From: Limnohabitans sp. MMS-10A-192
GTDB taxonomy: Bacteria; Pseudomonadota; Gammaproteobacteria; Burkholderiales; Burkholderiaceae_C
NCBI RefSeq assembly: GCF_003063335.1
Contig: NZ_NERX01000004.1
Location: 248,001-312,000 of the forward strand
Reading direction: 5' to 3'
DNA length: 64,000 nucleotides
The notes under the pieces were generated by a model that ran no database searches, was not told the DNA's origin, and saw nothing but the letters and a program-made list of their open reading frames with translations. A program made the translations under genes and the position numbers. Positions 1-8,704 of this stretch are shown one piece after another (positions within the stretch are counted from its first letter, which is position 1; each line of letters opens with the position of its first letter).

Positions 1-13
1 TATTTAACTTCAT

Positions 14-52
14 AAAAGTCACGCAAGTTATTGTTCTTGCGTGACTTTTTTT
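14..52. terminator. Rho-independent terminator
   Basis: A perfect 14-bp inverted repeat (AAAAGTCACGCAAG at 14-27 against 36-49) with an 8-nt loop, followed by seven T residues in all (46-52). It should end a plus-strand gene lying before the window. Because it runs up to the region just before pbpG, reading-frame starts around position 41 cannot be real. Confidence 0.85.
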
Positions 53-106
53 ATTTCAGTAGACTCTGATGGTATATTCAATGTGAATGCTTTTCAAAAT
101 AACGCA

Positions 107-1177
107 ATGCGCCTGAATTCAACTGTAATTTCTTCTGTTTCCAACCTGTGGTCGCGGCGATTCATCACGATGATGACCGCTGGACTTGTAGGTGCTTTTT
201 TGCTTGCGCCAGATTTTGCCGAAGCCAAGCAACGAAAAGAGGTGACACACAAGACACTCAAAAGCAGCAAGAAAAAAACATCAGCTGCGGTCAAGTTGGC
301 TAAACGCACGACCCAATTCGCGGCCGTTGCGGCAGTCCCCTTGCGTGTTTCATTTGGGCAAAAAGCGGGTTTGCACGCTTCATCCGATCCACTGGATTTG
401 CGCTCCAGTGTGGCCTTGGTGATTGATCAGGATACCCGAGAAGTGTTGCTGAGCAAGAACGACCAAGCCGTTTTACCCATTGCGTCATTGACCAAGCTGA
501 TGACGGGACTTGTGATTTCCGAAGCTCAGTTGCCCATGTCTGAAATGGTCATGATCACTCAGGCCGATGTAGATACCGAAAAGGGCAGTTCTTCACGCTT
601 GGCCGTTGGCACTGTTCTTAGCCGTGGCGATTTGTTGCATTTGGCCCTCATGTCAAGTGAGAACCGTGCTGCACACGCTTTGGGTCGTACGTTTCCTGGT
701 GGCCTCGATGCTTTTGTTGCTCGAATGAATGGTCGTGCCAAATCGCTTGGTATGAAAGATACCCGCTACGTGGAGCCCACCGGTTTGTCTAGCAATAATC
801 AGTCCAGTGCACACGACTTGGCGACCTTGGTCGGCGCTGCATACAAAGAACCCGTGTTGCGTGAGCTGTCGACATCGCATGGCCGTGAAATTGCTGTGGG
901 GCACCGAACCTTGCAGTACAACAATACCAACCGACTTGTTAAAAGCCCACAGTGGGACATTGGTATCCAAAAAACGGGTTTCATCAATGAAGCAGGTCAA
1001 TGTCTTGTGATGCAGGCGCAGGTTTCGGGGCGAAAGTTGATCATGGTGTTTCTCGATTCCGCAGGCAAACTCAGTCGTATTGCCGATGCAGAGCGTGTTC
1101 GGCGCTGGGTAGAGAAGTCTTCAGCCTTGTCTATCAGCAGCAAGCATGTAGCATTGTCCGATCAGATGCCCAGTTGA
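107..1177 (+). CDS. pbpG: D-alanyl-D-alanine endopeptidase (PBP7/8 family)
   Basis: Periplasmic serine peptidase of the S11 family that cuts D-Ala-meso-DAP cross-links in peptidoglycan. All three penicillin-binding motifs are visible: SLTK (Ser about residue 127 from this start), SEN in the LMSSENRAAHALG stretch, and KTG in GIQKTGFINEAG. Near the N-terminus an uncleaved or cleaved signal segment (MMTAGLVGAFLLAPDFAEA) follows two arginines; it is followed by an unusually Lys/Arg-rich linker of about 35 residues, then the catalytic domain. The ATG at 107 is chosen because an upstream frame opening at 41 lies inside a terminator; an ATG at about 170, just before the hydrophobic segment, is also possible. 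The 356-aa length is slightly long for the family because of the basic linker. Confidence 0.85.
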   Translation: MRLNSTVISSVSNLWSRRFITMMTAGLVGAFLLAPDFAEAKQRKEVTHKTLKSSKKKTSAAVKLAKRTTQFAAVAAVPLRVSFGQKAGLHASSDPLDLRSSVALVIDQDTREVLLSKNDQAVLPIASLTKLMTGLVISEAQLPMSEMVMITQADVDTEKGSSSRLAVGTVLSRGDLLHLALMSSENRAAHALGRTFPGGLDAFVARMNGRAKSLGMKDTRYVEPTGLSSNNQSSAHDLATLVGAAYKEPVLRELSTSHGREIAVGHRTLQYNNTNRLVKSPQWDIGIQKTGFINEAGQCLVMQAQVSGRKLIMVFLDSAGKLSRIADAERVRRWVEKSSALSISSKHVALSDQMPS

Positions 1178-1200
1178 TTTATTTGGACATTCGCAAAGCT

Positions 1201-1228
1201 AAAAGGCCGCCGCAAGGTGGCCTTTTTC
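1201..1228. terminator. Bidirectional terminator between pbpG and the IclR gene
   Basis: Stem AAAAGGCCGCC (1201-1211), loop GCAA, and GGTGGCCTTTT (1216-1226), one G-T pair, with a T-run on the plus side and A-run before it. It separates convergent genes and can serve both strands. Confidence 0.75.
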
Positions 1229-1251
1229 GTGGCAAAGTGGGTAGCAGCAAC

Positions 1252-2031
1252 TCAAAGGCTTTCGCTATATCCGAGGGTTGTTGAGATTTCGCGTGCAGTT
1301 GTTTGCAATTTGGGCAGCCAGCTTTCATCGAGCCGATCAGCTGGAGCGGAGATCGAGAGACCCGCAAGCAATTTGCCTTGGTCATCGTAGATCCCTGCGG
1401 CAATGCAGCGCACACCCATTTCCAGTTCTTCGTTGTCACGCGCGATGCCGTATTGCTTGACGCGCGACAGTTCGCGTTCCAGTACTTGCAATTGCGTGAT
1501 GCTGTTGCGTGTCTGACCTGACAGGCCGGTACGGGTGGCATAAGAGCGTACACGCAAAGGGTCGTCTGCTGCCAAGAAAAGTTTGCCCACTGAGGTCAAG
1601 TGCAAGGGCGCTCTGCCACCAATGGCGCGCACCACCTGCATGCCAGAGCGTTCGCTGTAAGCCCGCTCGATGTAGACGATCTCGTCGCCTTGCCGCATGC
1701 TCAGGTTCACGGGTTGCTGGATCAGCTTGTGCAGCTCGCGCATGGGTGCCAGAGCTGCATCTCGCACATTCAGACGACCTTTGACCAGGTTGCCCAATTC
1801 CAGAAGCCGCATGCCCAGTCGGTAGTTGCCCGCTTCGGGGCGGTCCACGAAACGTCCGGTGGCCAAATCGTTCAGGATGCGGTGCGCTGTGGAGGGGTGA
1901 AGGCCGGTTTTTTCGCTGATCTCTTTGAGCGAGATGGCTTCTTCGCGCGATGCGAGCACATCGATCAGCGAGAACATGCGTTCAATCACCTGGATCGTGG
2001 GGGAAGGAGCGAGGACGTGTTCTTTTTTCAT
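1252..2031 (-). CDS. IclR-family transcriptional regulator
   Basis: The 259-aa protein has the usual IclR layout. An N-terminal winged helix-turn-helix (about residues 15-75; the recognition part reads SLKEISEKTGLHPSTAHRIL) is followed by the IclR effector domain with its HLTSVGKLFLA and EELEMGVRCIAAGIYD signatures. Such regulators bind small organic acids and commonly control catabolic or glyoxylate-related genes. No catabolic partner lies next to it: pbpG is convergent and the bpt-aat pair lies upstream on the same strand, so its target cannot be inferred from context. The start ATG has normal IclR spacing to the HTH. Confidence 0.85.
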   Translation of the reverse strand: MKKEHVLAPSPTIQVIERMFSLIDVLASREEAISLKEISEKTGLHPSTAHRILNDLATGRFVDRPEAGNYRLGMRLLELGNLVKGRLNVRDAALAPMRELHKLIQQPVNLSMRQGDEIVYIERAYSERSGMQVVRAIGGRAPLHLTSVGKLFLAADDPLRVRSYATRTGLSGQTRNSITQLQVLERELSRVKQYGIARDNEELEMGVRCIAAGIYDDQGKLLAGLSISAPADRLDESWLPKLQTTAREISTTLGYSESL

Positions 2032-2073
2032 GGGGTTCAGCAGAGAGGGCTGATTTTATACTGTGAAAAATAA

Positions 2074-2817
2074 TCAAGCAGGCATGAAGGGCTGCCATTG
2101 TCCGTCGACCCGTATCTCGCAGGGGTGAAAGCGTGATTTGTATTTCATTTTTGGACTGTGGTCGATCCAGTAACCCAGGTAAACGTAGGGCAGAGCCAAT
2201 TGGGCCGCTTGTTCAATTTGCCAAAGTACGCCATAGGTGCCATAGCTGGCTTTGTCTTCAGGCTCATAGAAGGTGTAGACCGCAGACAGGCCCTGGTTCA
2301 AGACGTCCACGATGCTGACCATTTTCAAGGTGCCATTTGTGCCATCGGTCCCGGGTTCACGAAATTCGACAATGCGTGAATTGACGCGGCTTTGCAACAG
2401 AAATTGACTGTATTGATCGATGCTGTCTTGGTCCATGCCACCACCGACGTGGCGGGCGGTTTGGTAACGCAAGTACAAAGCGTAATGTTCGGGATCAAAC
2501 TGCAGATCCAGCACACGGGTTTGAAGATGCCGATGTTGTTGTTGCGCACGCCTTTGACTGCGATCGGGTTTGAAATCTTTCACACGAACTCGCAAAGGCA
2601 TGCAGGCGTTACAGCCGTCGCAGTAGGGGCGGTAGGTGAACATCCCGCTGCGGCGAAAGCCTTGGTCTACCAGCTCTGAGTAGACCTCATTTTGAATCAG
2701 GTGACTGGGCGTGGCCACTTGCGAGCGTGCCATGCGTTGCGGCAAATAGCTGCATTCGTAGGGCGCCGTTGCATAAAACTGCAAGGCCTGCAAGGGAAGG
2801 TCGTTCAGGTGTGTCAC
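2074..2817 (-). CDS. bpt: Aspartate/glutamate leucyltransferase (Bpt)
   Basis: Cytoplasmic enzyme that moves leucine from Leu-tRNA onto proteins with N-terminal Asp or Glu, marking them for ClpS/ClpAP. Family signatures are clear: [20 protein letters not shown] near the start, the [18 protein letters not shown] cysteine cluster, and the C-terminal [20 protein letters not shown] block. I choose the GTG at 2817, giving 247 aa, the usual size; it overlaps the TGA of aat in a GTGA arrangement, implying translational coupling. A longer frame to 2871 adds residues that run into aat and match nothing. Confidence 0.9.
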   Translation of the reverse strand: MTHLNDLPLQALQFYATAPYECSYLPQRMARSQVATPSHLIQNEVYSELVDQGFRRSGMFTYRPYCDGCNACMPLRVRVKDFKPDRSQRRAQQQHRHLQTRVLDLQFDPEHYALYLRYQTARHVGGGMDQDSIDQYSQFLLQSRVNSRIVEFREPGTDGTNGTLKMVSIVDVLNQGLSAVYTFYEPEDKASYGTYGVLWQIEQAAQLALPYVYLGYWIDHSPKMKYKSRFHPCEIRVDGQWQPFMPA

Positions 2818-3581
2818 GCCGGGTTGTCGATGGCCATCAATGCATCCCAGTATAGGGATTGGCGGGCCCAATCGATGTCCCTTTGTTGCCTCGCTTGTGT
2901 CACGGTGTGCACAAAGTCCGCCCTGGGGATCTCATGCGCCCCCATGGAGGCCAGGTGGCCTGTGTTTTGTTGGCAGTCGATCAGGGGGATACCGTGCTCA
3001 AGGCACACGCTGACCAGACTCGCCAGTGCGAATTTGGAGCCATCGGTGATGGTGGTGAACATCGATTCCCCGAACACTGCATGACCCAGTGCGACGAAAT
3101 AAAGGCCTGCCACCAGTTCTCCGTCGATCCAGACTTCTGCGCTGTGGGCATGACCTTGACGGTGCAAGTTTTTGTAGGCCGCGATCATCTCGGGCACGAT
3201 CCAGGTGCCGTTTTGTCCGGCGCGAGGCGCCTTCGCGCAGCGCTCTATCACTTGCGCAAAATCACGGTCAAAGCACAGCTCAAATGCCGGATTCAGCAAG
3301 CTGCGCTTGAGGCTTTGCCGCAATGAGCGGTGAAACCGAAATCGGTGCGCAGGCAAGACCATCCGTGGGTCAGGGCTCCACCAGAGCACCGGTTGACCTG
3401 GACTGAACCACGGGAAAATGCCGTGGCCATAAGCTTCCAGCAAGCGGGCAGCCGTCAGATCCTGGCCAGCCGCCAACAGTCCGGGGGCGGGCGAGTTGGC
3501 GCCCCAGGCCAAGTGCACAGGCGGCAAGGGTTCTGAGTCCTTGACCCATGGGAGTTCGGGAGATGGTGCTGGTCTGGGCAT
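2814..3581 (-). CDS. aat: Leucyl/phenylalanyl-tRNA-protein transferase
   Basis: Attaches Leu or Phe to N-terminal Lys or Arg, the classic bacterial N-end-rule step upstream of ClpS/ClpAP. The sequence holds the family blocks [47 protein letters not shown] and FGESMFT, and [13 protein letters not shown] near the C-terminus. The ATG at 3581 ([12 protein letters not shown]) gives 255 aa; a frame start 60 bases further upstream adds residues with no family match. The gene is directly upstream of bpt and overlaps it, so one mRNA probably supplies both N-degron transferases. Confidence 0.92.
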   Translation of the reverse strand: MPRPAPSPELPWVKDSEPLPPVHLAWGANSPAPGLLAAGQDLTAARLLEAYGHGIFPWFSPGQPVLWWSPDPRMVLPAHRFRFHRSLRQSLKRSLLNPAFELCFDRDFAQVIERCAKAPRAGQNGTWIVPEMIAAYKNLHRQGHAHSAEVWIDGELVAGLYFVALGHAVFGESMFTTITDGSKFALASLVSVCLEHGIPLIDCQQNTGHLASMGAHEIPRADFVHTVTQARQQRDIDWARQSLYWDALMAIDNPA

Positions 3582-3724
3582 GGCTGGATTACACAATAAA
3601 TGTGGCCACCTGCCCCGAACACAGGCCGGAGCCTGACCCATTTCGGTTTATGCTGGAGCGCATGAAGTGAGGTGATGTTGGATGCCCCGGTGCATGACGC
3701 GCGCCGGGTGTTGAGGAGTGCCTT

Positions 3725-4519
3725 TTGTTGAAACCTGACTTTTCTGCGACCTGGCTGCAACCCGAGTGGCCAGCCCCCGCCCATGTCAGTGCGGTGATGA
3801 CAGACCGCCACGGTGGGGTGTCCACCGCGCCTTATGACAGCCTGAACTTGGGCGACCATGTCGGAGATCGACCCGATACCGTCGCTGTCAACCGATCCCG
3901 TTTGCAAGCTGCTTTGCAGCGGCGCCCTGTTTTCCTGCAACAAGTCCATGGTACCCACTGTGTGGCGCTGGATCAATTGACGGCAGATGGCACGGTAGCC
4001 GATGCCTGCCTGGCGACAACGGCGGATGTGGCCTGCACCATCATGGTGGCCGATTGTTTGCCGGTCTTGTTTTGCGATACACAAGGCACTTGGGTGGCAG
4101 CAGCGCACGCAGGTTGGCGTGGTTTGGCCGGGCAGGGCGGTGCAGGCGTGTTGGAGAATTTGCTCGCAGGTGTGCCGCCAGGCCCCAAGGGGCACGCCGA
4201 TGTCCTGGTTTGGCTTGGGCCTTGCATCGGGCCGCAGGCGTTTGAAGTTGGCGCAGAAGTTCACGCTGCGTTTTGCGATGCAGACCCGCGAGCAGACGCT
4301 TGTTTTGTGCCTCACACAGAGGGCAAATATCTGGCCGATCTGGCTGGATTGGCCCGCCAGCGCCTGCAGGGCATGGGCATCACCCGGATTTATGGCAACG
4401 ACAGCCAGGCCGCATGGTGTACCGTCAGCCAAGCCTCACGGTTTTTCTCTCATCGGCGTGACAGCCGCCTCCTCGGGCAATCCGGTCGCATGGCTGCTTG
4501 CATTTGGCTGGAGCGGTGA
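3725..4519 (+). CDS. pgeF: Purine nucleoside phosphorylase / polyphenol oxidase family protein (YfiH/PgeF)
   Basis: Member of the YfiH/YlmD laccase-domain family, reported in other bacteria to act on purine nucleosides and to edit peptidoglycan precursors. The metal and active-site motifs are visible: the HAGWRGLAG segment, the GPCIGPQAFEVG cysteine motif, DCLPVLFCD before them, and the C-terminal FFSHRRDS...GRMAACIWL. No in-frame ATG is available between the upstream stop (about 3695) and the homologous N-terminus, so the start must be TTG at 3725 or 3728; a TGAGGAG Shine-Dalgarno at 3712-3718 supports this. Its 3' end overlaps a convergent gene by 84 bp. Confidence 0.85.
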   Translation: MLKPDFSATWLQPEWPAPAHVSAVMTDRHGGVSTAPYDSLNLGDHVGDRPDTVAVNRSRLQAALQRRPVFLQQVHGTHCVALDQLTADGTVADACLATTADVACTIMVADCLPVLFCDTQGTWVAAAHAGWRGLAGQGGAGVLENLLAGVPPGPKGHADVLVWLGPCIGPQAFEVGAEVHAAFCDADPRADACFVPHTEGKYLADLAGLARQRLQGMGITRIYGNDSQAAWCTVSQASRFFSHRRDSRLLGQSGRMAACIWLER

Positions 4520-4774
4520 TGCCGATGTGGTGCTCTGCGCATGGGTGGCCTGTTCTTGTTCTTGTCTGCGAATTGCTTTGCGGCGTAAAGGCGTGCCCCA
4601 CAAGTAGACGACCAGTGACATGGGCAGCAGGCCATACAAGAGGAAAGTGATGATGGCGCCCAACACACTGCCCTGTGAACTAAAGGCTTCGGCCAATGCC
4701 ATGAGCAGCGTGACATACAGCCATGCGATGACGATCAAATACATTTTGTTCTCGGGTTGTAATTTAGGAGACAT
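4436..4774 (-). CDS. Small membrane protein of unknown function
   Basis: About 112 aa with two predicted membrane segments (YLIVIAWLYVTLLMALAEAF and a second from about residue 38 to 60, AIITFLLYGLLPMSLVVYLW) followed by a hydrophilic, Gln/Ser/Pro-rich cytoplasmic tail. I do not recognise a characterised family. The last 84 bp overlap the 3' end of pgeF on the opposite strand. The start is uncertain: ATG at 4774 or, 30 bases in, ATG at 4744 directly before the first membrane helix, which has the better upstream purine tract. Confidence 0.6.
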   Translation of the reverse strand: MSPKLQPENKMYLIVIAWLYVTLLMALAEAFSSQGSVLGAIITFLLYGLLPMSLVVYLWGTPLRRKAIRRQEQEQATHAQSTTSASPLQPNASSHATGLPEEAAVTPMREKP

Positions 4775-4831
4775 CAAGTTGACAGATACTGGAACCAGTA
4801 GAAGTCAATAAATACGGTAATTTCAGGAGAC

Positions 4832-6442
4832 ATGATGAACGCTTCTTCCCCCGAATTCTGGACCCAAATGTCCGAAGGCTTTCAGCAGAACCTGTCCAAA
4901 AGCTGGGGCCAGGCCATGCAGCATTTTCAGACCATCGACCTGGGCGGCTTGAAACCGGGTGCCGACGCCGCTGTGCCAGCCCTGAAATTTTCGCCTGAAA
5001 AGCTCCAGACCTTGCAAGGTCAGTATTTCAAAGATGCTTCTGAGCTGTGGAACCAAAGCCTGCACAACAGCTTGCAGGTCAAAGACCGCCGCTTCTCGGG
5101 CGATGCCTGGATGTCCAATCCCGTGGCCGCTTTCAATGCGGCCACGTATTTGCTCAATGCCCGTACCTTGATGGGCTTGGCCGATGCGGTCGACGCCGAC
5201 GAAAAAACACGCACCCGCATCCGTTTTGCCATCGAGCAATGGGTTGCTGCCGCCGCCCCCAGCAACTTTTTGGCCTTCAACGCCGAGGCGCAAAAGAAAG
5301 CCGTCGAAACCAAAGGCGAGAGCATCGCCAAGGGCGTGCAGAACCTGATGCACGACATGCAGCAAGGCCATGTGTCAATGACCGACGAGAGCCTGTTCGA
5401 AGTGGGCAAAAACGTGGCGACCACCGAAGGCGCTGTGGTTTTTGAAAACGAGTTCTTCCAGCTGATCGAATACAAACCGCTGACGGCCAAGGTCTATGAA
5501 AAGCCTTTCTTGCTGATCCCGCCTTGCATCAACAAGTTCTACATCCTCGACTTGCAACCCGAGAACTCCTTGATCCGCTATGCGGTCAGTCAAGGTCACC
5601 GCACCTTTGTGGTCAGCTGGCGCAACCCCGATGAGTCCATGCAGGACAAGACTTGGGACGACTACATCGAGCACGCCGCGATCAAAGCCATCGCGACGGT
5701 GCAAGACATCACCGGCGCACCCAAGATCAATGCACTGGGCTTTTGCGTGGGCGGCACCATCTTGTCGACCGCGCTGGCCGTGCTGGCTGCGCGGGGCGAA
5801 AAGCCGGTGGCCAGCGCCACCTTCCTGACCACGCTGATCAATTTCACCGACACCGGCATTCTGGATGTGTTCATTGACGACAACTTCGTCAAGTTCCGTG
5901 AAATGCAGATGGGCCAGGGCGGCCTGCTCAAGGGCCAGGACCTGGCATCCACCTTCAGCTTCCTGCGTCCGAATGATCTGGTCTGGAACTATGTGGTGGG
6001 TAACTACCTCAAGGGCGAAACGCCGCCGCCATTTGACTTGTTGTACTGGAACAGCGACTCGACCAACTTGCCCGGTCCGTTTTACGCTTGGTACCTGCGC
6101 AACACCTATTTGGAAAACAACCTGGTCAAGCCCCGCAAGGTCAAGGTATGCGGTGAAGCCATTGACCTGGGCAAAGTGGACATGCCGGTCTACATCTACG
6201 GCTCGCGTGAAGACCACATCGTGCCCATCGGTGGCGCCTACGCCAGCACGCAAGTGCTGCCGGGCAAGAAGCGTTTTGTGATGGGCGCATCCGGTCATAT
6301 TGCCGGCGTCATCAACCCGCCAGCTGCCAAAAAGCGCAGCCACTGGTTGAGCGAGGGAAGCAAATTCCCGTCGGACGTGAACGATTGGATTGCCAACGCC
6401 AAAGAGCAGCCAGGCAGCTGGTGGACCGACTGGTCGGACTGA
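4832..6442 (+). CDS. phaC: Class I poly(3-hydroxyalkanoate) synthase, truncated by an in-frame TGA
   Basis: Polymerises (R)-3-hydroxybutyryl-CoA into PHB at the granule surface. The lipase-box-like GFCVGG holds the catalytic Cys (about residue 305); the partner Asp lies in SREDHIVPI (about 461) and His in GASGHIAG (about 489). The frame stops at TGA 6440-6442 after GSWWTDWSD, giving 536 aa, but the same frame continues without another stop to 6553 and encodes a typical class I C-terminus ending APGRYVKAKA. Homologues have Trp (TGG) near the TGA position, so one base change explains the truncation. The start is ATG 4832 or 4835, after AGGAG at 4825. A TTGACA at 4779-4784 may be the operon -35 box; its -10 is poor. 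Confidence 0.85.
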   Translation: MMNASSPEFWTQMSEGFQQNLSKSWGQAMQHFQTIDLGGLKPGADAAVPALKFSPEKLQTLQGQYFKDASELWNQSLHNSLQVKDRRFSGDAWMSNPVAAFNAATYLLNARTLMGLADAVDADEKTRTRIRFAIEQWVAAAAPSNFLAFNAEAQKKAVETKGESIAKGVQNLMHDMQQGHVSMTDESLFEVGKNVATTEGAVVFENEFFQLIEYKPLTAKVYEKPFLLIPPCINKFYILDLQPENSLIRYAVSQGHRTFVVSWRNPDESMQDKTWDDYIEHAAIKAIATVQDITGAPKINALGFCVGGTILSTALAVLAARGEKPVASATFLTTLINFTDTGILDVFIDDNFVKFREMQMGQGGLLKGQDLASTFSFLRPNDLVWNYVVGNYLKGETPPPFDLLYWNSDSTNLPGPFYAWYLRNTYLENNLVKPRKVKVCGEAIDLGKVDMPVYIYGSREDHIVPIGGAYASTQVLPGKKRFVMGASGHIAGVINPPAAKKRSHWLSEGSKFPSDVNDWIANAKEQPGSWWTDWSD

Positions 6443-6553
6443 CTCAAAGGCCATGCAGGCAAGCAAATTGCAGCGCCCAAAACCTACGGCAAAGCCAGCA
6501 AGTTCAAAGCCATCGAAGCGGCTCCGGGCCGTTACGTCAAGGCCAAGGCCTGA
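6440..6553 (+). other. Stranded C-terminal tail of phaC after the in-frame TGA
   Basis: Reading straight through TGA 6440-6442 gives 36 further codons and then TGA at 6551-6553. The product contains GHAGKQIAAPKTYG and ends in APGRYVKAKA, closely resembling the end of Cupriavidus PhaC (APGRYVKAKA). The intact frame and conserved residues show recent coding constraint. Either the stop is new, is read through, or is a sequencing error. Confidence 0.8.
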
Positions 6554-6577
6554 TTCGTTTTTTTATTGGAGACAAAA

Positions 6578-7759
6578 ATGGAAGACATCGTCATCGTTGC
6601 AGCCGCCCGCACCGCCGTGGGCAAGTTTGGCGGCTCGCTCGCCAAAACCCCGGCCACCGAGCTGGGCAGCATCGTCATCAAGAGCTTGCTCGAGCGCAGC
6701 GGTTTGCCCGTGGACGCCATCGGTGAAGTCATCATGGGCCAGGTGCTGGCCGCAGGCGTAGGCCAAAACCCCGCCCGCCAAGCCATGATGAAAGCCGGTG
6801 TCGCCAAAGAAACCCCGGCTCTGACCATCAACGCCGTGTGCGGCTCGGGCCTGAAGGCCGTCATGCTGGCCGCGCAAGCCGTGGCCTGGGGCGACAGCGA
6901 AATCGTCATCGCTGGTGGCCAAGAAAACATGAGCGCCAGCCCACACGTTTTGAATGGCAGCCGCGACGGCCAACGCATGGGCGACTGGAAAATGACCGAC
7001 ACCATGATCGTGGACGGCCTGTGGGACGTGTACAACCAGTACCACATGGGCATCACCGCTGAAAACGTGGCCAAGGCCCACGGCATCACCCGTGAAATGC
7101 AAGACGCCCTGGCCGCAGGCAGCCAGCGCAAGGCAGCGGCCGCTCAAGAAGCGGGCAAGTTCAAGGATGAAATCGTTGACGTGCTGATCCCTCAGCGCAA
7201 GGGCGATGCCCTGGTGTTCAACACCGACGAATTCATCAACAAGAAAACCAGCGAAGAAGTGCTGGCCGGTCTGCGCCCCGCGTTTGACAAGGCCGGTAGC
7301 GTCACCGCAGGCAATGCCTCGGGCATCAACGACGGCGCTGCCGCCGTGATGGTCATGACGGCCAAGAAGGCTGCTGCCTTGGGCCTCAAGCCCTTGGCCC
7401 GCATTGCCGCCTTCGGCACATCCGGCCTCGATCCTGCCACCATGGGCATGGGCCCTGTGCCTGCTTCGCAAAAGGCGCTGGCCCGCGCGGGCTGGAAAGC
7501 CCAAGACGTGGACCTGTTCGAGTTGAACGAAGCCTTTGCCGCACAAGCTTGCGCTGTGAACCAGGCGCTGGACATCGATCCCGCCAAGGTCAACGTCAAC
7601 GGCGGCGCGATCGCCATTGGCCACCCCATTGGCGCGTCTGGTTGCCGCATCTTGGTGACTTTGCTGCACGAAATGCAGCGCAGCAATGCCAAGAAAGGTC
7701 TGGCTGCCCTGTGCATCGGTGGTGGCATGGGCGTGTCCCTGGCGGTCGAGCGCGTTTAA
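6578..7759 (+). CDS. phaA: Acetyl-CoA acetyltransferase (beta-ketothiolase)
   Basis: Condenses two acetyl-CoA to acetoacetyl-CoA, the first step of PHB synthesis, and can run in reverse. The thiolase residues are in place: nucleophilic Cys88 in NAVCGSGLKAV, His349 in GGAIAIGHPIGASG, and Cys379 in ALCIGGGMG. At 393 aa it has the standard biosynthetic-thiolase length. The start is ATG 6578 with GGAGA eight bases upstream; a TTG twelve bases earlier is less likely. It follows phaC by 25 bp after the ancestral phaC stop, so phaCAB is one operon. Confidence 0.95.
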   Translation: MEDIVIVAAARTAVGKFGGSLAKTPATELGSIVIKSLLERSGLPVDAIGEVIMGQVLAAGVGQNPARQAMMKAGVAKETPALTINAVCGSGLKAVMLAAQAVAWGDSEIVIAGGQENMSASPHVLNGSRDGQRMGDWKMTDTMIVDGLWDVYNQYHMGITAENVAKAHGITREMQDALAAGSQRKAAAAQEAGKFKDEIVDVLIPQRKGDALVFNTDEFINKKTSEEVLAGLRPAFDKAGSVTAGNASGINDGAAAVMVMTAKKAAALGLKPLARIAAFGTSGLDPATMGMGPVPASQKALARAGWKAQDVDLFELNEAFAAQACAVNQALDIDPAKVNVNGGAIAIGHPIGASGCRILVTLLHEMQRSNAKKGLAALCIGGGMGVSLAVERV

Positions 7760-7877
7760 AACCCTGCACGCTCAAGTTGCGTTGGTTGGCGCACTGCCCA
7801 GCTGTATAGGGTTGCCAACCATGCGCTTTTTGAGCGGGCTTCATTGATTTCACTTCACTCATAACCAGGAGACAAAC

Positions 7878-8615
7878 ATGAGTCAAAAAGTAGCTTACGT
7901 CACAGGTGGCATGGGCGGTATCGGAACCGCAATTTGCCAGCGCCTTCACCAAGAGGGCTTCAAGGTCATCGCCGGCTGCGGCCCGACCCGTGACTACGCC
8001 AAATGGCTGGACGAACAAAAAGCCCTGGGCTTCACGTTCTACGCATCGGTTGGCAACGTCGGTGACTGGGATTCCACCGTCGAAGCTTTCAGCAAAGCCA
8101 AGGCTGAGCACGGCCCCATTGACGTGCTGGTCAACAACGCCGGTATCACCAAGGACCGCATGTTCCTGAAGATGACCCGTGAAGACTGGCAAGCCGTGAT
8201 GAACACCAACCTGGACTCCATGTTCAACGTGACCAAGCAAGTGGTTGCCGACATGGTCGAAAAAGGCTGGGGCCGCATCATCAACATCAGCTCGGTCAAC
8301 GGCGAAAAAGGCCAAGCCGGTCAAACCAACTACTCGGCCGCCAAAGCCGGTATGCACGGTTTCTCCATGGCCTTGGCCCAAGAGATGGCCACCAAGGGCG
8401 TGACGGTCAACACCGTGTCGCCGGGTTACATCGGCACCGACATGGTCAACGCCATCCGTCCTGACGTGCTGGAAAAGATCGTGGCCACTGTGCCCGTCAA
8501 GCGTTTGGGCAAGCCCAGCGAAATCGCCTCCATCATCGCTTGGATGGCCAGCGAAGACGGCGGTTACACCACAGGTGCCGACTTTGCCGTCAACGGTGGT
8601 TTGCACATGGGTTGA
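7878..8615 (+). CDS. phaB: Acetoacetyl-CoA reductase (NADPH)
   Basis: Short-chain dehydrogenase reducing acetoacetyl-CoA to (R)-3-hydroxybutyryl-CoA for PhaC. The N-terminal cofactor loop reads TGGMGGIG; the catalytic set is the Ser in ISSVNGEKGQ, Tyr152 and Lys156 (YSAAK). VNTVSPGYIGTDMV and the C-terminal FAVNGGLHMG are characteristic of PhaB rather than FabG. The gene is 245 aa with AGGAGA before its ATG. The 118-bp gap after phaA holds a weak GGTTGGC/GCCAACC inverted repeat (7784-7820) but no gene. An intrinsic terminator follows. Confidence 0.94.
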   Translation: MSQKVAYVTGGMGGIGTAICQRLHQEGFKVIAGCGPTRDYAKWLDEQKALGFTFYASVGNVGDWDSTVEAFSKAKAEHGPIDVLVNNAGITKDRMFLKMTREDWQAVMNTNLDSMFNVTKQVVADMVEKGWGRIINISSVNGEKGQAGQTNYSAAKAGMHGFSMALAQEMATKGVTVNTVSPGYIGTDMVNAIRPDVLEKIVATVPVKRLGKPSEIASIIAWMASEDGGYTTGADFAVNGGLHMG

Positions 8616-8636
8616 GTCGTTTCGACGGCCTGTTTC

Positions 8637-8662
8637 AAACCCCGCTTCGGCGGGGTTTGTTG
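8637..8662 (+). terminator. Terminator of the phaCAB operon
   Basis: AAACCCCGC, TTCG tetraloop, GCGGGGTTT (8637-8658), then TGTTGTTT. A stable UUCG hairpin directly after phaB, before dusA. Confidence 0.8.
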
Positions 8663-8704
8663 TTTCTGCCGGTGTGGTCCTTGGCGGCTGGGATAATCGG
8701 CACC

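Noticed and set aside
7784..7820. GGTTGGC/GCCAACC hairpin between phaA and phaB
   Set aside because: Only 7-bp arms with a 23-nt loop and no clear T-run; too weak to call an attenuator.
8540..8704. Upstream extension of dusA
   Set aside because: Overlaps the end of phaB and its terminator; ATG 8705 matches the family N-terminus.
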